DNA of 64,000 bases from Serinicoccus profundi (GCF_008001015.1 NZ_CP042862.1:2480001-2544000); one strand, 5' to 3'. Numbered from the stretch's first letter, positions 1 to 13,766 are shown. The notes: generated by a model not told the origin, from the sequence alone. Numbers and translations are program-made.

Positions 1-3000
1 CACCTCCTCAGGAAGCCCGTCCGGGTCCAGGGTCAGCGGCGAGGAGTCACCTCCGGTGACGGCCTCGGCATCGATCCCCAGCCCGCCGTCGGCGGACCAG
101 TGGAGCCGCCAGTCGCGCAGCACGGCGTCCTCGACCCCCTCTGCGGGCCACGCCACCAGGTCCTCGCGCACCCAGTAGGCGCGCTGCGAGCCGAGGTCCG
201 GCGCCACGCCCGCCTCGGACGTCGTCACGCTCAGCACGTGCGTCTCCAGGTCGTAGCTGAAGGTCGTCCGCACCCCGTCGGAGGGCACGGAGAAGCCGAT
301 GTTGGCGCCGTCCCGCTCGCCGCCCTCGCCGTAGTTCTCGTCCCAGGACAGGCCGTGCGCCACCTTGAGCTCGTAGGTGCCGGCCGGGATCGCGGTGGTG
401 GCATAGGTATACGTGCCGTCGCCGTCCGGGTCGATGAGCCAGGGGGCCATGCAGGAGGGGTCCCAGTCGCCGGGGCAGCCCAGCTCGCTCTGCATGGAGC
501 CGGGAGCGGTGATGATCGGGCCCTCCGCGTCGGAGGTCACGTAGTGGCGGGCGTGCTCGTAGTAGAAGCTCACCGGCCCGCCATCGGCGGTGTAGCCGAT
601 GTTGGCACCTCCGGGTGCTCCGCCGGCGCCGTAGCTCTCGTCCCAGGAGCGGTCGATCGCAGCCTTGTACTCGTAGTCGCCGGCCGGGATCGTGCCGGCG
701 TCGTAGGTCCCCTTCCAGACGGTGTCCTTCGCGTCCAGCGTGAGCTGCGCCTGGTCGCAGTCCGGCTGCCAGTCGCCCGAGCAGCCCATGGCGGGGTTGT
801 GGCTACCGGGCACGCTGACCGCGTCCGGCTGCTCGACCGGGCCGATGGGGTCCACCCCACCACCGCCGCCCCCGCCGCTGCCGGCCTCGCCGACGATGCC
901 GTAGCTGGAGGAGGCCGAGACGTTGCCGGAGTGGTCCTGCAGGATCGCCCGGTACTCCAGCAGGGTGCCGTCCGGCAGACCGGTGACGTCGTGGAAGACA
1001 CGGTAGGGCGCGTTGTCGTCGGTGCCGAGCACCGACCACTCCTGCACACCGACGGGGCGGTAGGCGAAGGTCACCTGCGCGAAGACGTTCTCCGGCACCG
1101 CGGCACCGATCTCGGCGCGCCCGCCCACGACCCCGCCGGCCGCCGGGCTGGTCAGCGCGACCGACGGTGCCTCACGACGCCCGCGCAGGTCTTTCTCGGC
1201 CCGGTAGACCTCGACGGACAGCGGGTCCACGTCGACGGTGAGACGGCCTTCGGACCCGGTGATGAACCGGCCCCGCTCGCCGTAGATGGCGCGGAACATC
1301 GTGCGGGAGCCGTAGGTCGACAGGGATGCCTGCTGGGGCTCGTCGGAGTTGTTGGCCACGACGAGGTACTCGACCTGCTCCTCGGCGTCGATCCGGGAGA
1401 AGGCGTAGATCCCGGCCTCGTTGCTCGCGTAGCGGTGGATCTGCGCCCCGTCGGCGAGCGCGGGGTTGGCCTCGACGAGGTCGCTGAGCGCCGCGATCTG
1501 CCGGTACAGCGGGTGCCCGGTGTCGTAGCGGTCCCGCGCACCGGAGGGAGCGCCGATGACCGGCTCGTCGGCATACTGCTGCACCTGGGTCGCGAACATG
1601 TCCTGCCGCGCGTCCTTGTCGCCGCCGGCTCCGATGAAGCCCTGCTCGTCGCCGTAGTAGACGACCGGCTGCCCGCGGGTGAGGAACATCAGCGCGTTGG
1701 TCAGCTCGACCCGCCGCTGCAGGTCCTCCCCAGAGTGGTCCCCGGCCAGCATCATCGCCGCCCGGCCCATGTCGTGGTTGCCGGTGAAGGTCGGCAGCTG
1801 GTAGGCGTTGGAGTCGGTGTCGGTGTAGTAGTCGTCCTGCGCGTAGAACGTCCGCAGATCGGTGGTGGCGGCACCCCGCGCGAAGGCGACCGAGCGCGCC
1901 TGGAAGCCGAAGTCGATGACGGCCTGGAGCTCACCCTCGGTGGGGAAGGTGGAGAGGTACTCCGGGTTGGAGTCGTAGACCTCGCCGAACATGAAGAAGT
2001 CCTCGTTCTCGGCGCGGGCGGCCTCGAGCACACGCGGGCTGAACTCCTGCCAGAACTCCAGGTTGACGTGCTTGACGGTGTCGATCCGGAAACCGTCGAT
2101 GCCCAGGTCGGCCCAGGTGGAGTAGATGTCGACCATGCCGTCGACCACCTCGGGGTTCTCGGTGAAGAGGTCGTCCAGGCCGACGAAGTCGCCGTACAGG
2201 CTGGACTCGCCGGCGAAGGTGGAGTCGCCGCGGTTGTGGTAGAGCGTGCGGTCGTTGAGCCAGCCCGGTACCTTCACCTCCGCGTCCTCCTCGGTGCGGA
2301 AGACGGGGGTGTAGGGGAAGGAGGTCTCGGGGTCCAGGAGCGGGAACGGCTTGTTGACGTAGTCGCGGTCGTCGAAGGCGTTGCCGGCCGCGTCGCGGTA
2401 GGGCTCGGTCTCCTTGTCGACGTAGCCGTACTCCCCCTCGGCGTAGTCGATGACGTCCGCGGTGTGGTTGGTGATGATGTCGAAGTAGACCTTCATCCCC
2501 CGGTCGTGCGCCTCGTCGATGAGCGCCTTCATCTCCTCGTTCGTCCCGAGGTGGGGGTCGATCTGGGTGAAGTCGGTGACCCAGTAGCCGTGGTAGCCCG
2601 CGCTCGCGTCGGCCCCCGACCCCTGGACGGGGCGGTTCTTGAAGCTCGGGGTGAGCCAGATGGCGGTCGTCCCCAGGCCCTCGATGTAGTCCAGCCGGTC
2701 CTGGATCCCGGCGAGGTCGCCGCCGTGGAAGAAACCCTTGTCGGTCGGGTCGAAGCCGTGCTCCAGCCGGTCGCCCGCGATCTGGGCCGTGTCGTTGCTG
2801 GTGTCCCCGTTGGCGAAGCGGTCGGCCATGACGAAGTAGAACTGCTCGCGCGTCACCGGGGCCCGCAGGCTGTCCGTGGCCAGCGCCGCGTCCTGCTCGG
2901 TGGTCTGCTCGCCCAGCAGCGGGACGAGCCCGACCTCGTCCTCCACGTCGTCGAAGGAGAACTCGACGGTGGCGGGGCCCTGCAGCTCGAAGGCGAGGTT

Positions 3001-3312
3001 CGCCTCCGGGTAGGACTCGTCCCAGGCCCCGTCGAGGGCCACCTTGTACTCCCATCGGCCAGCGGGAACCTCGAAGGAGGAGCGGTAGAGGTCAGGGCTG
3101 CCCTCCACCGGGGACAGGACGGTGGCCTCGCACGCCGCGGCCCAGTCCTGGGCGCACCCGAGTTCGCTCTGCAGATCCCCCACCAGCGTCACCGTCCTCG
3201 CGGGCGCGGCCGCCGCCATGCTCGGTGCGACGGCCTGGCTGGCCAGGGTCGCTGCCCCGGTGGTCGCGAGCAGGGTGGCGCTGAGGGCAGCAGCGAGAAG
3301 TGGACGCGTCAT
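1..3312 (-). CDS. Secreted amylase/pullulanase, multi-domain (partial, C-terminus outside window)
   Basis: At least 1104 residues are present and the frame is still open at base 1. An N-terminal signal peptide (about residues 1-36, Ala-rich, ending AAAAPA) predicts secretion. An X25-type starch-module-like domain follows (about 40-125). Then comes a GH13 alpha-amylase barrel with the four conserved regions: DIITNH near 277, GFRIDTVKH near 410 (nucleophile Asp), FGEVYD near 442 (acid/base Glu) and FTGNHD near 513. Two more X25-like modules lie near 820-1010. A stretch near 1035-1080 (AYWVREDLV, WRLHWSADGGL) resembles the N-terminal domain of type I pullulanases, so a second GH13 catalytic domain probably lies beyond the window. 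Expected role: extracellular degradation of starch, glycogen or pullulan by alpha-1,4 and probably alpha-1,6 hydrolysis. The ATG follows a GGAG ribosome site. The pullulanase half is inference. Confidence 0.88.
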   Translation of the reverse strand, partial: MTRPLLAAALSATLLATTGAATLASQAVAPSMAAAAPARTVTLVGDLQSELGCAQDWAAACEATVLSPVEGSPDLYRSSFEVPAGRWEYKVALDGAWDESYPEANLAFELQGPATVEFSFDDVEDEVGLVPLLGEQTTEQDAALATDSLRAPVTREQFYFVMADRFANGDTSNDTAQIAGDRLEHGFDPTDKGFFHGGDLAGIQDRLDYIEGLGTTAIWLTPSFKNRPVQGSGADASAGYHGYWVTDFTQIDPHLGTNEEMKALIDEAHDRGMKVYFDIITNHTADVIDYAEGEYGYVDKETEPYRDAAGNAFDDRDYVNKPFPLLDPETSFPYTPVFRTEEDAEVKVPGWLNDRTLYHNRGDSTFAGESSLYGDFVGLDDLFTENPEVVDGMVDIYSTWADLGIDGFRIDTVKHVNLEFWQEFSPRVLEAARAENEDFFMFGEVYDSNPEYLSTFPTEGELQAVIDFGFQARSVAFARGAATTDLRTFYAQDDYYTDTDSNAYQLPTFTGNHDMGRAAMMLAGDHSGEDLQRRVELTNALMFLTRGQPVVYYGDEQGFIGAGGDKDARQDMFATQVQQYADEPVIGAPSGARDRYDTGHPLYRQIAALSDLVEANPALADGAQIHRYASNEAGIYAFSRIDAEEQVEYLVVANNSDEPQQASLSTYGSRTMFRAIYGERGRFITGSEGRLTVDVDPLSVEVYRAEKDLRGRREAPSVALTSPAAGGVVGGRAEIGAAVPENVFAQVTFAYRPVGVQEWSVLGTDDNAPYRVFHDVTGLPDGTLLEYRAILQDHSGNVSASSSYGIVGEAGSGGGGGGGVDPIGPVEQPDAVSVPGSHNPAMGCSGDWQPDCDQAQLTLDAKDTVWKGTYDAGTIPAGDYEYKAAIDRSWDESYGAGGAPGGANIGYTADGGPVSFYYEHARHYVTSDAEGPIITAPGSMQSELGCPGDWDPSCMAPWLIDPDGDGTYTYATTAIPAGTYELKVAHGLSWDENYGEGGERDGANIGFSVPSDGVRTTFSYDLETHVLSVTTSEAGVAPDLGSQRAYWVREDLVAWPAEGVEDAVLRDWRLHWSADGGLGIDAEAVTGGDSSPLTLDPDGLPEEV

Positions 3313-3349
3313 TGCGGTCTCCAAGGGTCAGGACAGGGACGTTGCCCCC

Positions 3350-3399
3350 AACGTAGGGGCATCTTGCGAGAAAGACAACACCCCTACGCAAGATCTTGC
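3350..3399 (-). promoter_or_regulatory. Promoter and LacI-type operator of the amylase/pullulanase gene
   Basis: On the minus strand a -35 TTGTCT (3373-3378) and a -10 TACGTT (3350-3355) are 17 bp apart. A perfect 12-bp palindrome GCAAGATCTTGC lies at 3388-3399. CTTGCG and CGCAAG half-sites flank the -35 box, and an 8-bp inverted repeat (CGTAGGGG/CCCCTACG) spans the region. Such CTTGC-rich symmetric sites are typical of MalR-like LacI-family repressors that control maltose and starch genes in actinobacteria. The regulator assignment is inference; no regulator gene is in view. Confidence 0.55.
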
Positions 3400-3417
3400 A
3401 ACCGGAGGCGCCCGGTG

Positions 3418-5160
3418 TCAGGCGCCAGAGCGCTCCCAGGGGGACGGGAACGGGAAGCGCTCCTCGAGGAAGGCACCCACCATCTCGTGCACCGCCTCGC
3501 GCGTGTGCTCAGGCGTGTCCACGTCGTTGAGGCAGAAGCTGTCGACGCGACGGTGGACCTGCAGGCGCGCCAACCGCTCGGCGGCATCGACGGAGCCGAT
3601 GTCCACGTAGCTCATCCGCGCCTCGCCCGGCACCGCACGACCGGTCAGCAGGGAGTAGTGGTGGTGCAGCGTGGCGGCGAAGCCGACGTCCTCGACGGAG
3701 CGGAACCGGGATCGCGTCGTCCGCCCCACGACCTCGGAGTACCTCTCCTCGATCTCGCTCATCACCTCGCGCAGCTGCGGGTGCGGGGCGTGCTTGAACT
3801 TGTTGGTAATGCCTCGGTCGAAGTCGGCAGCCAGCAGGGACCTGACGTTCTTGCCGGCCGAGTTGGGCGCCACCTCCCCCCGCACGATGTCCCCGACCCC
3901 GAACTGCGCGGGCGAGAAGGGCACCTTGGCGATCCCGTTGGCGTAGAAGTAGTCCTCCGCGCGCCGCAGGCGCGCGAGGAAGACGTCGTCGTTGAAGTAG
4001 AGGTAGTGATCGGCCAGGCCCGGGATGTGGTGCAGCCGGGTCCCGATGGCGTGCGAGTTGAACGTCGGCAGCGCGTCGTCGGGAAAGATCTCGCGATGGT
4101 CCACCACGGTGATGCCGGGAGCGCCCTGGTCGAGCCACGCCGGCACCTGGTCGTCGGTGACGATGTAGATGTCGCGGACGAACGGCGCATACATGTGCAC
4201 CGAGCGGAGGGAGTACAGCAGCTCGTCGTGACTGGCGTAGCGGGAGGCGTTGGCGGCCAGACCCAGGGCCACGTCACCGCGGTGCTCCGCCCGTTTGGCG
4301 GCGTGCCGCGGATCCTCGCCGTCGACCCAGGTGTAGACGACGTCGACCGGGAAGGTGACGTCGTCCATGAGCGTCCAGGTGAACGGCTCGAAGGTCGGGT
4401 AGGACCTCCCGCCGACCGCGCGGGTGGCGGGCACCTGGGCGGAGAGCGGCAGGACATCAGCCACCCGGTTGGGCCGCGGCGCGACGAGGGCGCCCTCGAG
4501 CCCCGCCGGAGGCGTCTTGCACCGCAGCTTGGTGGAGGCTCCCTCGGCCGCACCACCGGGCAGCAGGTCCACCCCGTCGCGCCAGAACTCGATGTCGCAA
4601 CCGAACTCGACCCCGGCGACGACCTTCCCGGCCGGCGACAGCAGCGGCTCGGCGAAGCGCACGGTCCACCCTGTCTTGATCGCCTTGGCGAGGGCGCCGT
4701 CGACGTATGCGCTGATCAACGCCACCGATCCGCCGGCCCCCGGCTTGACGGCGTGCAACGCACTGGACCGGTAGGCCTCCCGCATCTCACGGAAGACCGT
4801 CGAACGGTGGCGCCGGTGCACCCCCAGCACGTATCGCTGAGCCGAACGCCCACGGACCATGAAGTAGTCCACGCCGGCCCGCTCGAGAACGGTCGTCACG
4901 AGCTCGAGGTTGTGCCGGGCCGCCTGCTCGACCGTGAAGTCGGTGACCACCCGCCCGGGACCGTTGAGGACTCCGGTGCTCACCAGACGCACCTCCGGGT
5001 CCGCGTCGAGCAGCGCCTGCCGACGCTGCGCCTTGCGCACCTCACGACGGGCCGCTGCAGCACGATCCCTGCCGACCCGCCTTGCGGCACGTACCCGGTC
5101 CGACACCGGCGTCGGGAGGACCCCCATCGCCAACTTCTTCAGGCGCGCTGCAGCAGTCAT
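3418..5160 (-). CDS. Stealth-family sugar-phosphate transferase
   Basis: This 580-residue protein carries the conserved blocks of the Stealth family, enzymes that transfer hexose-1-phosphate units during synthesis of capsule or wall glycopolymers. CR1 (VDVVYTWVDG) is near residue 273. CR2, including FNSHAIGTRLHHIPGL and YFNDDVF, covers about 303-400. CR3, with TNKFKHAPHP and a HHHY motif, covers about 437-505. CR4 (FCLNDV) is near 543. The N-terminal 260 residues are basic at the start and less conserved. The ATG at 5160 was chosen because GGAAGG precedes it; longer readings would run into the 5S rRNA gene. It sits alone between the rRNA operon terminator and the amylase gene. No other capsule gene is nearby, so substrate and polymer are unknown. 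Confidence 0.9.
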   Translation of the reverse strand: MTAAARLKKLAMGVLPTPVSDRVRAARRVGRDRAAAARREVRKAQRRQALLDADPEVRLVSTGVLNGPGRVVTDFTVEQAARHNLELVTTVLERAGVDYFMVRGRSAQRYVLGVHRRHRSTVFREMREAYRSSALHAVKPGAGGSVALISAYVDGALAKAIKTGWTVRFAEPLLSPAGKVVAGVEFGCDIEFWRDGVDLLPGGAAEGASTKLRCKTPPAGLEGALVAPRPNRVADVLPLSAQVPATRAVGGRSYPTFEPFTWTLMDDVTFPVDVVYTWVDGEDPRHAAKRAEHRGDVALGLAANASRYASHDELLYSLRSVHMYAPFVRDIYIVTDDQVPAWLDQGAPGITVVDHREIFPDDALPTFNSHAIGTRLHHIPGLADHYLYFNDDVFLARLRRAEDYFYANGIAKVPFSPAQFGVGDIVRGEVAPNSAGKNVRSLLAADFDRGITNKFKHAPHPQLREVMSEIEERYSEVVGRTTRSRFRSVEDVGFAATLHHHYSLLTGRAVPGEARMSYVDIGSVDAAERLARLQVHRRVDSFCLNDVDTPEHTREAVHEMVGAFLEERFPFPSPWERSGA

Positions 5161-5195
5161 GTTTCCTTCCCAACGATGTGTCTGCACGTGCCCAC

Positions 5196-5224
5196 GTCCC
5201 GTGCAGCACGAGGCTACACGGGAC
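5196..5224 (-). promoter_or_regulatory. Inverted repeat and possible -10 upstream of the Stealth gene
   Basis: Perfect 8-bp arms GTCCCGTG (5196-5203) and CACGGGAC (5217-5224) flank a TAGCCT hexamer on the minus strand (5211-5216). The hexamer is a plausible -10 for the Stealth gene, but no good -35 is visible, so it may be an operator-overlapped or activator-dependent promoter, or only a hairpin. Confidence 0.3.
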
Positions 5225-5238
5225 GGTGGGGGACATGC

Positions 5239-5272
5239 CGAAAGGGCCCGCCCTGGTGGGCGGGCCCTTTCG
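5239..5272 (-). terminator. rRNA operon terminator
   Basis: A perfect 15-bp GC-rich stem (5239-5253 with 5258-5272) with a TGGT loop lies just after the 5S gene in its direction of transcription. It has the strong-hairpin, weak-U-tract form usual in actinobacteria. Confidence 0.85.
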
Positions 5273-5280
5273 TAAGGGTG

Positions 5281-5398
5281 GTCCGGCGGTGTCCTACTCT
5301 CCCACACCGTTCCCAGTGCAGTACCATCGGCGCTGTCAGGCTTAGCTTCCGGGTTCGGAATGTGACCGGGCGTTTCCCTGACGCTATGACCGCCGTAA
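5281..5398 (-). rRNA. rrf: 5S ribosomal RNA
   Basis: About 118 nt. The minus strand begins TTACGGCGGTCATAGCG, contains the conserved CCGAACCCGGAAGCTAAG core and ends with AGTAGGACACCGCCGG, which pairs with the 5' end. It is the last gene of the 16S-23S-5S operon. End positions are good to a few bases. Confidence 0.95.
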
Positions 5399-5454
5399 CA
5401 TGTTCGACCATGTCCAACCATTGTTGCTGGGTTGGTTGTGGGTCGGGAACCGTG

Positions 5455-5470
5455 CAGTGGACGCGAGCAT
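5455..5470 (-). repeat. 3' arm of the pre-23S processing stem
   Basis: These 16 bases are exactly complementary to 8662-8677 on the other side of the 23S gene. In the transcript the two arms would pair and enclose 23S rRNA, forming the double-stranded stem normally cut by RNase III. Further weaker pairing extends toward the mature ends. Confidence 0.75.
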
Positions 5471-5507
5471 GATGTCTGTAAGAACTTTGAGACTTTGTTG
5501 GTTTTGT

Positions 5508-10652
<5,145 letters not shown>

Positions 10653-10760
10653 AAACAAAACCATTACCGAACAGATAACGATCCCAACAAAAACCACAAC
10701 CAGCACCCGGGAGCGGGCACCAGCCATGGCAAACAAAACATGGCATCAAAAAACAAACAC

Positions 10761-10779
10761 GCTGTTGAGTTCTCAAGAA
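10761..10779 (-). promoter_or_regulatory. rRNA leader antitermination/processing box
   Basis: The minus strand reads TTCTTGAGAACTCAACAGC, with the short inverted repeat TTGAG-AA-CTCAA. This element is widely conserved in actinobacterial rRNA leaders and is linked to antitermination and precursor processing. It lies about 110 nt before 16S. The rest of 10653-10840 is leader with no other element that I can name. Confidence 0.6.
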
Positions 10780-10840
10780 TCGGACACACACCGCCGTTCG
10801 AATCTGTTGTGCAGATCCTCCCGCTCGGGGCAACCTCTCC

Positions 10841-10869
10841 AGCCTACCTGACTCTCACTGCGATGTCAC
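10841..10869 (-). promoter_or_regulatory. rRNA operon promoter
   Basis: On the minus strand -35 GTGACA (10864-10869) and -10 TAGGCT (10841-10846) are separated by exactly 17 bp. The start would give a leader of roughly 180 nt before 16S, as usual for actinobacterial rRNA operons. Additional upstream promoters are possible but not convincing. Confidence 0.7.
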
Positions 10870-10981
10870 ATCCGTGGAGGTGAGTTCGTCGGTGAGGGTG
10901 TCTAAATCAGACTGTCGCGTCCTCCGCACTGCGTCGGCCGCGAGGTAGAACATTACACGGGTGTGGGCGGCGGGTGCAAAC

Positions 10982-11974
10982 TCAGCCCCGGGAGGCACCG
11001 GAGCGCACCTGGATGCCCAGCTGTCCGACCGCGTCCCCCTGCTGCATACGCTCCAGCGCCTGCCCGGTGTCGGCCAAGGTGTAGACCTGGTCCACCGCCG
11101 GCCGCAAGCCTTCGCGGGAGACGAAACGGCACAGCGCGCCCAGCTCCTCCCGGGTCCCCATGGTGGATCCCTGGACCCGCAGCTGCTTGAAGAAGATCTT
11201 GGTCAGCTCGGCCTTCTCCGGCGCATCGCCGGAGGTCGCGCCGCAGATGACCACGGTGCCGCCCGGGCGCAGGGCGTTGATCGAGTGGGTCCAGGTGGCG
11301 GCCCCCACGCTCTCGAGGACGGCGTCCACGCGTGCGGGCAACCGCTCCCCGGTCTCGAAGGAGTCGGCAGCGCCAAGCTCGAGTGCTCGCGATCGCTTGT
11401 CCTCGGAGCGACTGGTGACCCAGACCGTCAGCCCTGCTGCCGCCCCCAGCTGGATGAGTGCGGTGGCGACGCCGCCGCCGGCTCCTTGCACGAGCACCGT
11501 CTGCCCGGGGCGGACCTGCGCCTGGGTGAACAACATGCGGTATGCCGTCAGCCACGAGGTGCTCAGCGCTGCGGCCTCCACGGCGTCCAGGTGCTCGGGA
11601 CGCGACACCCATCCCCCCTCGGGGACGAGGACCCACTCGGCGAGGGTCCCCTGGTGCCGCTCGGAGAGCAGGCTGCGGCGTGGATCGAGTGTCGGGTCGC
11701 CCTCCCACCCCGGTGTGCCGGTGATGACAGGGTGGACCACGACCTCCCCCAGCTCGGGGTGCTCGGCGACCGCGTCACAGCCGAGGATCATGGGGAGCTG
11801 CTCCCTCGTGAGACCCACCCCTCGCAGCGACCAGAGGTCGTGGTGGTTAAGACCGGCCGCGACGACCGGGAGCACCTGCCAGCCGGGCTGCGGCTCAGGC
11901 TCGGGTCTGTCGCCCACCACGAGCCCCCTCAGTGGCTCGTCCGGGTGGAACTCCTCGACGTAGGCGGCCAGCAT
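10982..11974 (-). CDS. Zinc-type alcohol dehydrogenase-like / quinone oxidoreductase family protein (MDR)
   Basis: This 330-residue protein fits the medium-chain dehydrogenase/reductase superfamily. It has an N-terminal GroES-like half (GLNHHDLWSLRG, LGCDAVAE) and a Rossmann half with the NAD(P)-binding glycine motif VQGAGGGVATALIQLG near residue 145. The Cys/His ligands of the structural zinc site of true alcohol dehydrogenases are not evident, so a zinc-independent NADPH reductase is more likely. It would reduce quinones, enals or similar small carbonyls in the cytoplasm. Its stop codon lies upstream of the rRNA promoter and its start is 10 bp after truA, so truA and this gene may be co-transcribed. 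The substrate cannot be predicted. Confidence 0.85.
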   Translation of the reverse strand: MLAAYVEEFHPDEPLRGLVVGDRPEPEPQPGWQVLPVVAAGLNHHDLWSLRGVGLTREQLPMILGCDAVAEHPELGEVVVHPVITGTPGWEGDPTLDPRRSLLSERHQGTLAEWVLVPEGGWVSRPEHLDAVEAAALSTSWLTAYRMLFTQAQVRPGQTVLVQGAGGGVATALIQLGAAAGLTVWVTSRSEDKRSRALELGAADSFETGERLPARVDAVLESVGAATWTHSINALRPGGTVVICGATSGDAPEKAELTKIFFKQLRVQGSTMGTREELGALCRFVSREGLRPAVDQVYTLADTGQALERMQQGDAVGQLGIQVRSGASRG

Positions 11975-11983
11975 GCCACCACT

Positions 11984-12835
11984 CTAGCCGCGCGGGCCCG
12001 AGCACGGGGTCTCACGCCGGGCCCTGCTCTCCAGCCCACGTCGGCGCTGCCCCTCCTGCGTGTCCGGATACACGATCTCCTCCAGGCACAGCCCGTGCGC
12101 CGGCATGACCCGGACCCCGGGATCGCGACGGCCCGCGGCCTGGATCTCCAGCGGCCAGCTCACGGGGTGCCGACCCTCCCCCACCGGCATCACACCCCCC
12201 ACGAGGGCACGGACCATGCTGTGGCAGAAGGCGTCCGCGACCACCGTGCCCTCGATCACGCCCTCGTCGTCGCGCCGCCAGGAGAAGTCCAGCAGGGTGC
12301 GCACGGTGCTGGCTCCCTCCCGCGGCTTGCAGAAGGCGGCGAAGTCGCGCAGCCCCAGCAACGGGCGAGCAGCCGCGTCCATCGCCTCGACGTCGAGCGT
12401 GCCACGGACCACGACGGTGTCCCGGCGACGCAACGGGTCCACCCGCCCTGCCCGGTCGACCAGGCGATAGCTGTAGCGCCGCCGCACCGCGGAGAACCGG
12501 GCATCGAAGTCGGGGTGCACCTCGCGCGCAGCGCGCACCGCTACGTCCGGCGGCAGCACCCCCCGCAAGCGGGTGACCAGAGCCTCGCCCGAGGGTCGGT
12601 CCGAGCGGCCCGGGACGCGGCGCCATACGTCGTCGTCGATGTCGAGGTGGCAGACCGATCCCCTGGCGTGCACCCCGGCGTCGGTACGCCCGCCGACCAC
12701 CAGACGCGGCGGGTCGATCCGCAGGACCCGGCCGAGACCGTCGCTGAGCGTCTCCTCCACGGTCCGCAGACCCGGTTGTCGGGCCCAGCCGGAGAAGTCG
12801 GTGCCGTCGTAGGCCAGGTCGAGACGTATGCGCAC
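11984..12835 (-). CDS. truA: tRNA pseudouridine synthase A
   Basis: TruA isomerises uridines 38-40 in the anticodon arm of many tRNAs. The 283-residue product starts RIRLDLAYDGTDFSGWARQP and contains the family signature GGRTDAGVHARG near residue 50, whose Asp is the catalytic nucleophile. I chose the GTG at 12835 because the frame upstream runs into the rplQ terminator hairpin. The position just downstream of rplQ is the usual actinobacterial one, but the strong hairpin suggests that truA is at least partly transcribed separately. Confidence 0.93.
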   Translation of the reverse strand: MRIRLDLAYDGTDFSGWARQPGLRTVEETLSDGLGRVLRIDPPRLVVGGRTDAGVHARGSVCHLDIDDDVWRRVPGRSDRPSGEALVTRLRGVLPPDVAVRAAREVHPDFDARFSAVRRRYSYRLVDRAGRVDPLRRRDTVVVRGTLDVEAMDAAARPLLGLRDFAAFCKPREGASTVRTLLDFSWRRDDEGVIEGTVVADAFCHSMVRALVGGVMPVGEGRHPVSWPLEIQAAGRRDPGVRVMPAHGLCLEEIVYPDTQEGQRRRGLESRARRETPCSGPRG

Positions 12836-12852
12836 CCACCCATGGTGCCGTA

Positions 12853-12894
12853 CGCCGAAGGGCCACCTCCCGAGCGGGAGGTGGCCCTTCGGCG
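12853..12894 (-). terminator. Terminator after rplQ (end of alpha operon)
   Basis: A perfect 19-bp stem (12853-12871 with 12876-12894) with a 4-nt loop lies between the rplQ stop and truA. It is almost certainly a factor-independent terminator and separates the ribosomal-protein operon from truA. Confidence 0.9.
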
Positions 12895-12931
12895 TCACCT
12901 GTCGACCGGCTGTGCGGTCGATCATGGATGC

Positions 12932-13744
12932 TCAGCTGTCGTCGTCGGCCTTGCCGAGCTCGACACCGGCGTCGGCGCCCTGGGCGGCAGCGCCACCGGC
13001 CGGCTCGAAGCCAGCCGCCTGTGCGGCCTCCGCGGAGGCGAACCACACCTCAGGGATCGTGTTGTCGTACCACGGCGAGCCCGGCACGTGGTACTTCATC
13101 GAGTCCGCGTTGCCCTTGACGTCGAAGCCCTCAGGGGCCTCGCCGTCCTCGGTCGCCAGGCGGCTGTCGGGACCGAAGTCACGACCCTGGTCGGTGTCCT
13201 CCTGCGCGGCGACGCCGTCCTGCGCGCCGGCCGAGACCATCGCAGCCTCGGTCGTGTCCTCGGAGGAGGTCTCGTTGACCTCGACCGTCTCGGCCGGGGC
13301 GGCAGGAGCCGGCTCGGCCTTCGACTGGTCCTTGGCGGCACGCTTGGTGGCGCCCTCGGCCTGGGTCACGACGGCCTTCTTGGCGACCGGCTCGCGGACG
13401 AGCTCGATGACAGCCATGGGCGCGTTGTCACCCTTGCGGGGAGCGATCTTGGTGATACGGGTGTAGCCACCCTGGCGCTCCGCGACGTCGGGGCCGATCT
13501 CGGTGAAGAGGCGGTGCACGACACCCTTGTCCCGGATGATGGCCAGGACCTTGCGCCGGTTGTGCAGGTCACCACGCTTGGCGAAGGTCACCAGCCGCTC
13601 GGCCAGGGGGCGCAGGCGCTTGGCCTTGGCCTCGGTGGTGGTGATGCGGTCGTGCTCGAACAGAGCGGTCGCCAGGTTGGACAGGATCAAGCGCTCGTGC
13701 GCCGGACCGCCGCCGAGGCGCGGACCCTTCTTGGGGGCAGGCAT
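12932..13744 (-). CDS. rplQ: 50S ribosomal protein L17 with long C-terminal sunset-like extension
   Basis: Residues 1-118 are ordinary bL17 ([38 protein letters not shown]), which binds 23S rRNA near the exit tunnel. The protein then continues to 270 residues. An Ala/Glu/Thr-rich linker (about 120-200) leads to a compact domain (about 205-247) with [20 protein letters not shown] and [13 protein letters not shown]. This pattern resembles the small sunset domain seen at the C-termini of various secreted and nuclease proteins. Actinobacterial L17 proteins are often longer than the E. coli form, but the identity of this tail is my inference. It is the last gene of the alpha operon, 22 bp after rpoA. 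Confidence 0.95.
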   Translation of the reverse strand: MPAPKKGPRLGGGPAHERLILSNLATALFEHDRITTTEAKAKRLRPLAERLVTFAKRGDLHNRRKVLAIIRDKGVVHRLFTEIGPDVAERQGGYTRITKIAPRKGDNAPMAVIELVREPVAKKAVVTQAEGATKRAAKDQSKAEPAPAAPAETVEVNETSSEDTTEAAMVSAGAQDGVAAQEDTDQGRDFGPDSRLATEDGEAPEGFDVKGNADSMKYHVPGSPWYDNTIPEVWFASAEAAQAAGFEPAGGAAAQGADAGVELGKADDDS

Positions 13745-13766
13745 GAGTTCTCCTTAGTTCTTCGTC

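Noticed and set aside
100-5472. Very long plus-strand open frame opposite the amylase and Stealth genes
   Set aside because: It is a low-complexity Val/Gly/Arg/His-rich antisense shadow caused by high GC, and it runs into the 5S gene. Minus-strand genes carry clear family motifs.
10925-10985. Second rRNA promoter upstream (TTTGCA ... TGTAAT)
   Set aside because: It overlaps the end of the oxidoreductase gene and the hexamers are weak; the 10841-10869 promoter is much better.
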